Made by a program: the position numbers and the translations under genes. From the NCBI GenBank assembly GCA_021106995.1, contig JAIOTG010000023.1, positions 1 through 9,859 on the forward strand: a stretch of DNA of 9,859 nt, read 5' to 3'. A model generated the notes under the pieces. The model searched no databases and had not been told where the DNA came from. It saw only the letters and a program-made list of their open reading frames with translations. Shown piece after piece: positions 1 to 5,960 of the stretch. Positions within the stretch are counted from its first letter, which is position 1, and the number at the start of each line of letters is the position of its first letter. This DNA comes from a bacterium. Lineage in GTDB: Bacteria > Patescibacteriota > Patescibacteriia > Patescibacteriales > JAGXOH01.

Positions 1-534
<534 letters not shown>

Positions 535-543
535 TAGGAGTAT

Positions 544-606
544 TTGTAAGTCTTTACGGATTTACAAGGTCGACCTTTCCTGTTTCCTTTTTGGAAATGA
601 GAGAGG
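544..606 (+). other. Two consecutive hairpins in the 16S 3' trailer
   Basis: Immediately after the 16S 3' end, TTGTAAGTC (544-552) pairs with GATTTACAA (559-567) with one G-U. A second hairpin then pairs CCTTTC (574-579) with GAGAGG (601-606), and TTTCC (583-587) with GGAAA (593-597), separated by a symmetric 3-nt internal loop (CTG/TGA). These probably belong to the precursor transcript and may help 3' processing. No tRNA or start of 23S is visible in this trailer. Confidence 0.5.
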
Positions 607-640
607 TAAGAATTGGCGCCTGTTAGCTTTGAAAATATAT

Positions 641-672
641 AAAAAAGAAGGTTTTTTGACCTTCTTTTTTTT
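641..672. terminator. Bidirectional intrinsic terminator between 16S and trpS
   Basis: GAAGGT (647-652) pairs with ACCTTC (659-664), extended by a run of A (641-646) against T (665-672), with a TTTTTG loop. On the + strand it ends in eight T after the stem and would stop 16S transcription. On the - strand the same stem is followed by TTTTTTATATATTTTC and would stop trpS. Its position between two convergent genes fits a shared terminator. Confidence 0.85.
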
Positions 673-689
673 GTGTATTAATTTTATTT

Positions 690-1775
690 TTATAAAACTC
701 CGATTTTTTTCTTAACTTCTTTTATCTTTTTATCTGCAATTACTTTTAATTTTTTTGAACCATTTTCTAGAATTTTTTCTACTTCTTTACCGCTTATTTT
801 ATTATATTTTTTTTGAAAATTAGTAAGAAATTTTTTAATAATTTCTGCTAGATCTTTTTTAAATTCACCATATTTTTTATTTTTATATTCTTTTTCAAGC
901 GTTTTAATATCTTTTCCTCCAAATAAAGAATAGATAGTTAGAAGATTGGAAATTCCAGGTTTTTTTTCAGGGTTATATTTTATTTCTGAGCCTGAATCAG
1001 TGGTTGCTTTCATTATTTTTTTAGCCCCCTTTTCAGGATTATCAGTTAAAGATATATAATTCAACTCGCTTAAAGCGCTTTTACTCATCTTTTTTTCTGG
1101 ATTATCAAGTCCCATAATACGAGCTCCTTCTTTTCTAAATTTAAGTTCTGGAATTATAAAAGTATCTCCAAATTGTTTGTTAAATCTTCGCGCCAGAGTC
1201 CTGGTTAGCTCTACGTGTTGCGCTTGGTCGTCTCCAACTGGAACTATTTCAGTATCATAAAGTAAAATATCAGCAGCCATTAAAACTGGGTAATCAAAAA
1301 GACCCACACCAGCTGAATCTTCTTTGGATAAAATTTTTCTACTGATTTCTTTAGTTTTTAAATTTAATATATTTCCCAATTTATCTTTATTTTTAATTTT
1401 GTTTTTTGTTTTTTCGATTAATCTTTTCGTTTTGTCTTTATATTGTGTCATCTTTTTTAAATCATTTATTCTGGTAATGGTATTTAAAATCCAGGCCAGT
1501 TCAGTGTGTTCTTTAATGTCTGATTGTTGAAAGATAATAGATTTTTTTGGGTCTATGCCTAAAGCTAAATATATTTTGGCTATTTCAATTATTTTTTTTC
1601 TTAAAATTTCAGGGTCTTGTTTAACGGTGATAGCATGATAGTCAACTACGCAAAAAATACAGTTGTAATTTTCCTGCATTTCTAGCCACTGCGAAATAGC
1701 TCCAATATAGTTTCCAATATGAAGATTCCCACTTGGTTGTATTCCTGAAAATAATATTTTCTTTTTCTCTGACAT
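690..1775 (-). CDS. trpS: Tryptophanyl-tRNA synthetase
   Basis: Class I aminoacyl-tRNA synthetase that charges tRNA-Trp in the cytoplasm. The N-terminus carries SGIQPSGNLHIGNY (residues 10-23), containing the HIGH-type ATP motif as HIGN. FCVVDYHAIT (41-50), LMAADILLYD (165-174) and VPVGDDQAQHVELTR (178-192) are typical TrpRS active-site segments, and KMSKS is at 229-233. At 361 residues it is longer than the roughly 330 usual for the family. The excess is explained by a Lys-rich insertion at about residues 116-152, between MTQYKDK and GVGLFDYP. The ATG at 1775 starts just before the conserved motif and sits about 19 nt below a good promoter. There is no Shine-Dalgarno sequence. The gene stands alone and converges on the 16S gene. 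Confidence 0.97.
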   Translation of the reverse strand: MSEKKKILFSGIQPSGNLHIGNYIGAISQWLEMQENYNCIFCVVDYHAITVKQDPEILRKKIIEIAKIYLALGIDPKKSIIFQQSDIKEHTELAWILNTITRINDLKKMTQYKDKTKRLIEKTKNKIKNKDKLGNILNLKTKEISRKILSKEDSAGVGLFDYPVLMAADILLYDTEIVPVGDDQAQHVELTRTLARRFNKQFGDTFIIPELKFRKEGARIMGLDNPEKKMSKSALSELNYISLTDNPEKGAKKIMKATTDSGSEIKYNPEKKPGISNLLTIYSLFGGKDIKTLEKEYKNKKYGEFKKDLAEIIKKFLTNFQKKYNKISGKEVEKILENGSKKLKVIADKKIKEVKKKIGVL

Positions 1776-1800
1776 AAAATTAATTTAGTTTACTATATAA

Positions 1801-1829
1801 ATTTTATCTAATATAAAGAATAAAGTCAA
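1801..1829 (-). promoter_or_regulatory. Predicted sigma70-type promoter of trpS
   Basis: Read on the - strand: TTGACT (1829-1824), a 17-bp spacer, then TAAAAT (1806-1801). Transcription would start near 1794, leaving an AT-rich leader of about 19 nt before the trpS ATG with no ribosome binding site. Spacing and both boxes are close to consensus. Confidence 0.75.
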
Positions 1830-2088
1830 AGACGGCCCTTGATTTTTTGGAGAGAGTCATTTAAAATACTTTAAACGGATTAGAAAAAATACGCGCGACG
1901 CAAAGAACCTAAAATAGGGGTATCCCGATGGTTAAAAAGTGTTTAACACGACAATTATATAAAACCTTTTTTCAGGTGTTGTTCATATGAAAAAACTTTT
2001 TATAATTAATTGGCCATCTCAAGCGAATCCAGAGTTAATTTTAATCCGTTTTTTCTTTCCATAAGGTGTTTTTGGTGGTTTTTTTAGT
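1830..2088. other. Intergenic core between the trpS and clpP promoters, no gene recognised
   Basis: About 260 bases between two divergent promoters hold no long frame. Visible structure is limited to GTTAAA/TTTAAC (1931-1936 with 1942-1947) overlapping the inverted repeat GTGTTTAACAC (1939-1949), and a short GGGG-TAT-CCC turn near 1917-1926. The stretch 1830-1930 contains locally GC-rich pieces such as ACGCGCGACGC that differ from the surrounding AT-rich spacer. I did not recognise a known RNA here: the tmRNA, RNase P, SRP RNA and riboswitch cores I would know are absent. It could be regulatory, an unrecognised small RNA or decayed sequence. Confidence 0.4.
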
Positions 2089-2117
2089 TTGACAAGACGC
2101 CTTATTTTATTTACAAT
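2089..2117 (+). promoter_or_regulatory. Predicted sigma70-type promoter of the clpP operon
   Basis: TTGACA (2089-2094), exactly 17 bp, then TACAAT (2112-2117). The expected start near 2124 leaves an AT-only leader of about 20 nt before the clpP ATG, with no Shine-Dalgarno sequence. The -35 box is a perfect consensus. Confidence 0.8.
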
Positions 2118-2143
2118 TTTTATTATTAATAATAAATAAAAAT

Positions 2144-2719
2144 ATGCCATTAATACCAACAGTAATAGAAAAGAGTGGAAATGTAGAAAGGGCCTATGAT
2201 ATATATTCTCGATTATTAAAGGATAGAATTATTTTTTTAGGAGACCCTATTAGTGATAGTGTTGCCAATATTGTAATAGCTCAATTATTATTTTTAGATG
2301 CTCAAGATAAAGAAAAAGACATTAAATTTTATATTAACTCTCCTGGTGGTTCAGTTACAGCTGGAATGGGTATTTATGATACAGTTCAATATTTAAGTTG
2401 TAACGTGTCTACTATTTGTGTGGGTATAGCCGCTTCTATGGCCGCTACATTATTAGACTCAGGGACAAAGGGTAAAAGATTTGCTCTTCCCAACAGTGAG
2501 GTTATGATTCAACAGGTTATGGGAGGAGTAGAGGGGCAAGCCACAGATGTTAAAATTAGAGCTGAACATATTTTAAAAGTTAAAGATAAGATGAATAAAA
2601 TTCTTTCTAAACACACTGGTCAGCCTGTTTCTAAAGTTGAAGAAGATACAGACCGTGATAGATATATGACAGCCGAAGAAGCTAAAAAATATGGAATTAT
2701 AGATAAAATTATTAAATAA
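2144..2719 (+). CDS. clpP: ATP-dependent Clp protease proteolytic subunit, catalytic His position reads Gln
   Basis: ClpP subunit; in the family fourteen subunits form a chamber that degrades proteins fed by ClpX, ClpA or ClpC. The 191 residues match normal length, with [20 protein letters not shown] (5-24), [17 protein letters not shown] (64-80; oxyanion GG at 68-69), GIAASMAA (94-101; nucleophile Ser98), [15 protein letters not shown] (131-145) and DTDRDRYM (168-175; Asp172). The histidine of the triad, found in family members in a PNSxVMIHQ context, is replaced: the sequence reads PNSEVMIQQ with CAA at Gln123. All other hallmarks are intact, so this looks like a structural ClpP with an impaired or altered triad, in the manner of inactive ClpR subunits. 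A single-base error is possible. It is the first gene of a three-gene operon; the next gene starts 3 nt after its stop. Confidence 0.95.
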   Translation: MPLIPTVIEKSGNVERAYDIYSRLLKDRIIFLGDPISDSVANIVIAQLLFLDAQDKEKDIKFYINSPGGSVTAGMGIYDTVQYLSCNVSTICVGIAASMAATLLDSGTKGKRFALPNSEVMIQQVMGGVEGQATDVKIRAEHILKVKDKMNKILSKHTGQPVSKVEEDTDRDRYMTAEEAKKYGIIDKIIK

Positions 2720-2722
2720 TTT

Positions 2723-3094
2723 ATGAAAAATAAAAAGAAAAATGTTGCCGTAATTATCCTTATTATCGTAATTGCAATAATTACTACAAGTGTAATTACA
2801 TGGTTTGTTACAATTAAAAAGCAAGTTCCAGTTCAACAAAAAAATCAAATAGATACGCAAGTAAATGAAAAATCTTGCAAGGATAAGAGTTGTAATAATT
2901 CTAAAAATTTTTGCGAAAACAAGGGTGGAAAATTTATTATAGCCTTTGAATTTCCCGGCGGTAGCTTTAGTAATACTTGTGTATTTAATAATGGAAGATA
3001 TTGTAAGGAATTTGGTTTTAATAAATGTGTTGAATTAAAAGGAATGTGGCAACCAAGTAATTCTATCACGCCTCCGTCTGGTAATGATAATTAA
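2723..3094 (+). CDS. Membrane-anchored Cys-rich protein, DUF333-like
   Basis: A 123-residue protein with a Lys-rich N-terminus (1-7), one transmembrane helix (about 8-30) and an outward-facing domain with six cysteines (52, 57, 64, 86, 94, 102). The segment FCENKGGKF (63-71), then NTCVFNNGRYCKEF (84-97) and KCVE (101-104), resembles the DUF333 or 'putative haemolysin' pattern of C-x(3)-GG-x(n)-C-x-F-x-x-G-x-x-C-x-E-x(n)-C. That match is from memory and moderate. The function of DUF333 is unknown and the haemolysin label is not well supported. The gene lies 3 nt after clpP and 30 nt before thioredoxin, so it is probably co-transcribed. The even number of cysteines suggests disulfides outside the cytoplasm. 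It has no Shine-Dalgarno sequence. Confidence 0.75.
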   Translation: MKNKKKNVAVIILIIVIAIITTSVITWFVTIKKQVPVQQKNQIDTQVNEKSCKDKSCNNSKNFCENKGGKFIIAFEFPGGSFSNTCVFNNGRYCKEFGFNKCVELKGMWQPSNSITPPSGNDN

Positions 3095-3124
3095 ATTCAC
3101 TAAAATAATAATTAAAAATTTTTT

Positions 3125-3448
3125 ATGACCAAACAATTTAATGATCAAAATTTTGATAAAGATGTAGTAGAGGCATCAAAAGAAAAACCAGTTTTGGTTG
3201 ATTTTTTTGCCGAGTGGTGTGGCCCATGTAAAATGCAAGGTCCTATTATAGATAGTTTGTCAGAAGAAATAGGAGATAAAGCAATAATAGGAAAATTGGA
3301 CGTAGAGGAAGCTCAGCAGATTGCATCTAAATATGAGGTTATGAGCATACCCACCCTGCTTCTTTTTAAAGATGGGGAAATTAAAGAAAAAATAGTAGGG
3401 ATGAGAGATAAAGATTCCCTAAAAGAAATTTTGGAAAAGTATCTATAA
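3125..3448 (+). CDS. trxA: Thioredoxin
   Basis: A cytoplasmic thiol-disulfide oxidoreductase of 107 residues, the standard thioredoxin length. It shows VLVDFFAEWCGPCK (23-36) with the redox pair Cys32 and Cys35, the cis-proline loop SIPT (74-77, Pro76) and the C-terminal GEIKEKIVG (84-92) strand and turn. There is no signal peptide, so it acts inside the cell. It is the last gene of the clpP operon and is followed at once by a strong terminator. No separate promoter is clear in the 30-nt gap before it. The symbol is by family; other thioredoxin paralogues may exist outside the window. Confidence 0.96.
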   Translation: MTKQFNDQNFDKDVVEASKEKPVLVDFFAEWCGPCKMQGPIIDSLSEEIGDKAIIGKLDVEEAQQIASKYEVMSIPTLLLFKDGEIKEKIVGMRDKDSLKEILEKYL

Positions 3449-3460
3449 CAAGATGTATTT

Positions 3461-3495
3461 AAAAACTACCAGCTTTTAAGCTGGTAGTTTTTTTT
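3461..3495. terminator. Strong bidirectional terminator after trxA
   Basis: AAAAACTACCAGC (3461-3473) pairs perfectly with the matching arm ending at 3492, around a TTTTAA loop, and is followed by more T up to 3495. The arms are also A- and T-flanked on the - strand, so the same hairpin can end the leftward kinase operon. A second, weaker hairpin follows: GAACATT (3500-3506) with AATGTTC (3512-3518). Confidence 0.9.
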
Positions 3496-3535
3496 GAGTG
3501 AACATTATTTAAATGTTCGTTGTTTGTGGGTAAAA

Positions 3536-4390
3536 TTAATCCCATAGAAGAGCAGCTCCTTTAGCACCAACCTCTTCTTTTATTTTTGATCTAATTATCT
3601 TAATTTTTTTAGCCTCAGGATGCATGGCTAGTTCTTCTATGGTCTCTTTAATTTTAGGAAAAAATAAATCGCTTGAATTAGAAACTTTTCCACCTATAAC
3701 TATAATTTCAGGGTCTATTAAATTAACCACGTTAGCGAAGGCAATCCCTAGACAATGTCCTATTTTTTCAAATGATTCCTGGGCGTTTTTATCCCCTCTA
3801 TAAGCATTTTTAGCTAATTCTTCGGCATTACTTCATATTATTTCCTGGTAAATATTTTCTAGATCACCTTCTTCTTTAATAACCATTCCGGCAATTTCGT
3901 TCACACAGCCGTTTGTTCCGTTATATATTTTATTATTAAAAAACCAACCACTACCAATTCCAGTTCCTAGAGTTATACCAAAAATATTTTTATATTTTTG
4001 ACATGAACCCATTAAAGCTTCAGCTAATGTGAAGCAGTTGCCATCATTATCTATTTTTACTTGTAAGTTAAAAACTTTTTCCGTTCTAGAGCAGATATCG
4101 ACATTGTTTAAAAGAGGTAAATTAGGAAGTTTAATTATTGCTTTTGTTTTATAGTTGTATATTCCAGGGATGCCAATCCCAATGCCTTTAATTTTTGCCT
4201 TGTTTTTAATAGAAATTTTAATTAAAGGATCTATTAAAGCTTCTAACATTATAAAGAAGTGTTCTATATTGTCTTTTGGTGTAGCCAGGGCGTAGCTTTC
4301 CAGTTCCTTTTTATTTTCATCTAGAAGTATAGCTTTTATGTTTGTTCCTCCTACATCCACCCCTAGATAATATTCTGGTATTTTAGACAT
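3536..4390 (-). pseudogene. ROK-family sugar kinase gene interrupted by an in-frame TGA
   Basis: Codons 1-185 carry the ROK N-terminal half: ATP-binding LGVDVGGTNIKA (9-20), GIGIGIPGIYN (69-79), the catalytic-base segment KIDNDGNC (112-119, Asp116) and GITLGTGIGSGW (138-149). Codon 186 is TGA (3833-3835). The same frame then stays open for 98 codons with DPEIIVIGGKVS (226-237) and the C-terminal EVGAKGAALL, giving a full-length ROK of about 284 residues if read through. There is no frameshift. The usual ROK zinc motif (CxCGxxGC) and the His of the GEIGH motif are absent; the latter reads NEIAGM (164-169). Products of the family phosphorylate glucose, N-acetyl sugars or related hexoses, but the substrate cannot be called here. 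It starts 2 nt after the glycoside hydrolase stop and is likely translationally coupled. The best reading is a recent nonsense mutation or sequence error. Recoding is less likely. Confidence 0.85.
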
Positions 4391-4392
4391 AA

Positions 4393-5430
4393 TTATTTAA
4401 ATAGTTTTTTAGCTTCTTCCCAAATTTTATTATTTTGATTTTTTTCTTTTTCCCAATACCAATATTCAGCTCCCCATAGATAAAATTCTTTAAACCCACT
4501 TAGGCGGGCAAATTCTATAGTTTCTAAAAATTTTTTTTCATTCATAGTTTTATCTCTTTCTTCTTTTTTCAACTTTTGATAAGGAATTGGTCCCCAGGGT
4601 TCGGCTTGTAGCTCTATAACTATCCATTTCTCCGGACTAGCAAACCAATTGGCTATATTTTTTTTAAAATGAAAAAACCCTGGCCTAATTGGATAGTGGA
4701 TATATCTTTTTAATTTTTCTGAATAAGTGTCGCGGTACATGGTGGTTCCGAAGATGTCGGCCCTTCTAGCTGCTAAAACCCAAATAGAAAGCTCTCCTGA
4801 ATCTGTTATGATAATTGGTCTTTTGTCTAGACTTTTGACTAGTTTTATTTCCTCATCAAGGAAGTCAATGTTTAAAGAAGGGCATTCTCCAAAATGAGAT
4901 GATAAAAATGGTTCATTTTCTACTTGCCAAGCAATAATATTTTTATTATTTTTGTATCTGTTTATAGTTTTTTCTATATATTCTAAAGTTTCCTTTTCTC
5001 TCTCTTCTTCACTTATATTTTCTACCCAAGACGGAAAATGACACTCTGGCCACCTCGGTAGTCTTCCTCCTACCGCTAAGATTATTTCTATGTTTCTTTC
5101 TCCAGCCTCTTGTAGTTCCCAATCAAGATCATCAAAATAAAATTGATCTTTTTCTTCCTCTATTTCATTCCAATAAGCAGACAGCCTTATTTTTTTAATT
5201 TGTAATTCATCAAGTATGTCAGTGTAGGCTTTTTTCCAGTCTAACCCTAGCTCTTTTGCCTTTAGCCTAGAAAAGGTAATTCCATACTCCAACTCACTTT
5301 TTTTATAAATTTTACCTTGACTCATTATTAACACAAATAAAATAATAACAAAAAGAACAAGTGCAAAAATAGATTTTTTTTTGTGTGTTTTTATGAAGAA
5401 AATTAGGTTGTTTAGTTTTTTAAAAGACAT
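4393..5430 (-). CDS. Membrane-anchored clan GH-A glycoside hydrolase
   Basis: A 345-residue protein with a basic N-terminus (4-19), one transmembrane helix (about 20-37) and an exported TIM-barrel domain. IAWQVENEPFLS (166-177) matches the acid/base Glu of clan GH-A (Asn172-Glu173-Pro174). WIVIELQAEPWGP (269-281) offers the nucleophile Glu273 at the end of a later strand. KIRLSAYWNEIE (80-91), the strand-turn before the acid/base, and FYLWGAEYWYW (316-326) fit the same fold. Related families include GH5 cellulases and GH42-like enzymes; the substrate is not determinable. I chose the ATG at 5430 over a TTG at 5445 because it leaves a 5-nt gap after the upstream stop and begins a typical signal-anchor. 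It lies in an operon between the pilin-like and kinase genes. It may trim surface or host glycans. Confidence 0.8.
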   Translation of the reverse strand: MSFKKLNNLIFFIKTHKKKSIFALVLFVIILFVLIMSQGKIYKKSELEYGITFSRLKAKELGLDWKKAYTDILDELQIKKIRLSAYWNEIEEEKDQFYFDDLDWELQEAGERNIEIILAVGGRLPRWPECHFPSWVENISEEEREKETLEYIEKTINRYKNNKNIIAWQVENEPFLSSHFGECPSLNIDFLDEEIKLVKSLDKRPIIITDSGELSIWVLAARRADIFGTTMYRDTYSEKLKRYIHYPIRPGFFHFKKNIANWFASPEKWIVIELQAEPWGPIPYQKLKKEERDKTMNEKKFLETIEFARLSGFKEFYLWGAEYWYWEKEKNQNNKIWEEAKKLFK

Positions 5431-5435
5431 AAAGA

Positions 5436-5876
5436 CTAGCCCCAAAAATCATAATTATCATTTATTATATTCAGGATATCATCTAGAATAAAATGAGTAA
5501 TACTATAAGCGCACATAATTATTATCATCCCTATTACTCCGTTTTTAATGGTGTCCTTGGCTTGTTCCACCTTTTCACTATTTCCACCAGCCACCATCCA
5601 TTGGTAGCCACCCCAAATAATTAGGATTAAGAATATTATAGCAAGAAAGGTTAAAAAGATTTTAACTAAATCAACTATCATTTCTCTGATATCAACCGGA
5701 TTATCCCCTCCGAAATTATCTGAAATTTCGCCGTTTTCAAAGCCAATTTGCTCATCAAGATCAGTTGCGCTAACCGGAGCTATAGACATATTTGAGAAAA
5801 CGGGTAAGAATTGAAAGATAAACAAGAGTGAAAGAGAAATCAAAAGATAAGAGATAATTTTTTTACTTTTTTTCAT
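5436..5876 (-). CDS. TrbC/VirB2-like pilin-type membrane protein
   Basis: A 146-residue protein. It has a signal peptide (KK-rich start, hydrophobic 8-28, likely cleavage after VSA at 35-37) and an acidic linker (38-62). A first membrane helix (about 68-88) runs into the motif IIWGGYQWMVAGGNSEKVEQ (86-105), and a second helix follows (113-133). This two-helix layout and the WGGxxWMxAGG-EKxxxAKxxI motif are typical of small pilin-like proteins in Patescibacteria that resemble conjugal VirB2/TrbC pilins. The relationship is recalled, not searched. The longer frame beginning at a TTG at 5951 was rejected because that TTG is the -35 box of the promoter. It is the first gene of the leftward operon. 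No other type IV secretion gene is in the window. Confidence 0.75.
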   Translation of the reverse strand: MKKSKKIISYLLISLSLLFIFQFLPVFSNMSIAPVSATDLDEQIGFENGEISDNFGGDNPVDIREMIVDLVKIFLTFLAIIFLILIIWGGYQWMVAGGNSEKVEQAKDTIKNGVIGMIIIMCAYSITHFILDDILNIINDNYDFWG

Positions 5877-5919
5877 AGTATTTATGTTATAATTAATTAA
5901 AGAGTATTTTTCTAATAAT

Positions 5920-5948
5920 TTGATTATAACTGATTTTTTAGTTAATTT
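5920..5948 (+). promoter_or_regulatory. Weak candidate promoter of the flippase operon
   Basis: On the + strand TTGATT (5920-5925) is 17 bp from TAATTT (5943-5948), just before the flippase ATG at 5961. It would give an almost leaderless mRNA and would overlap the opposing promoter. The -10 box is poor and AT-rich sequence makes such matches common, so the call is tentative. Confidence 0.3.
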
Positions 5949-5951
5949 CAA
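5923..5951 (-). promoter_or_regulatory. Predicted sigma70-type promoter of the pilin/glycosidase/kinase operon
   Basis: Read on the - strand: TTGAAA (5951-5946), a 17-bp spacer, and the perfect -10 TATAAT (5928-5923). The start near 5916 gives a leader of about 40 nt before the ATG at 5876. This promoter sits inside what a longer reading of the pilin frame would call coding, which argues for the shorter protein. Confidence 0.8.
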
Positions 5952-5960
5952 TAAATTTTT

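Noticed and set aside
1324..1530. 68-codon + strand frame inside trpS
   Set aside because: It is antisense to a certain synthetase gene, and its hydrophobic residues come from the Lys-rich codons read on the other strand.
1928..2064. Two tiny frames (20 and 25 codons) that overlap as ATGA between trpS and clpP
   Set aside because: They have no ribosome binding site, no recognisable domain and no promoter close by. The first would need a TGA stop, which no other gene in the window uses. The overlap alone is not evidence.
2573..3069. Antisense frames across clpP, the Cys-rich gene and the gap (2573-2860 and 2845-3069)
   Set aside because: They lie opposite genes with better support and show only low-complexity composition.
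3536..3730. Separate 64-codon gene starting at GTG 3730
   Set aside because: It is the C-terminal part of the ROK kinase in the same frame as the upstream part, and nothing suggests its own start.
5431..5445. TTG start at 5445 for the glycoside hydrolase
   Set aside because: It would overlap the upstream stop and add five residues before a better ATG at 5430 that begins the signal-anchor.
5877..5951. Longer pilin frame starting with TTG at 5951
   Set aside because: The TTG is the -35 element of a near-consensus promoter, and the extra residues precede a normal signal peptide.
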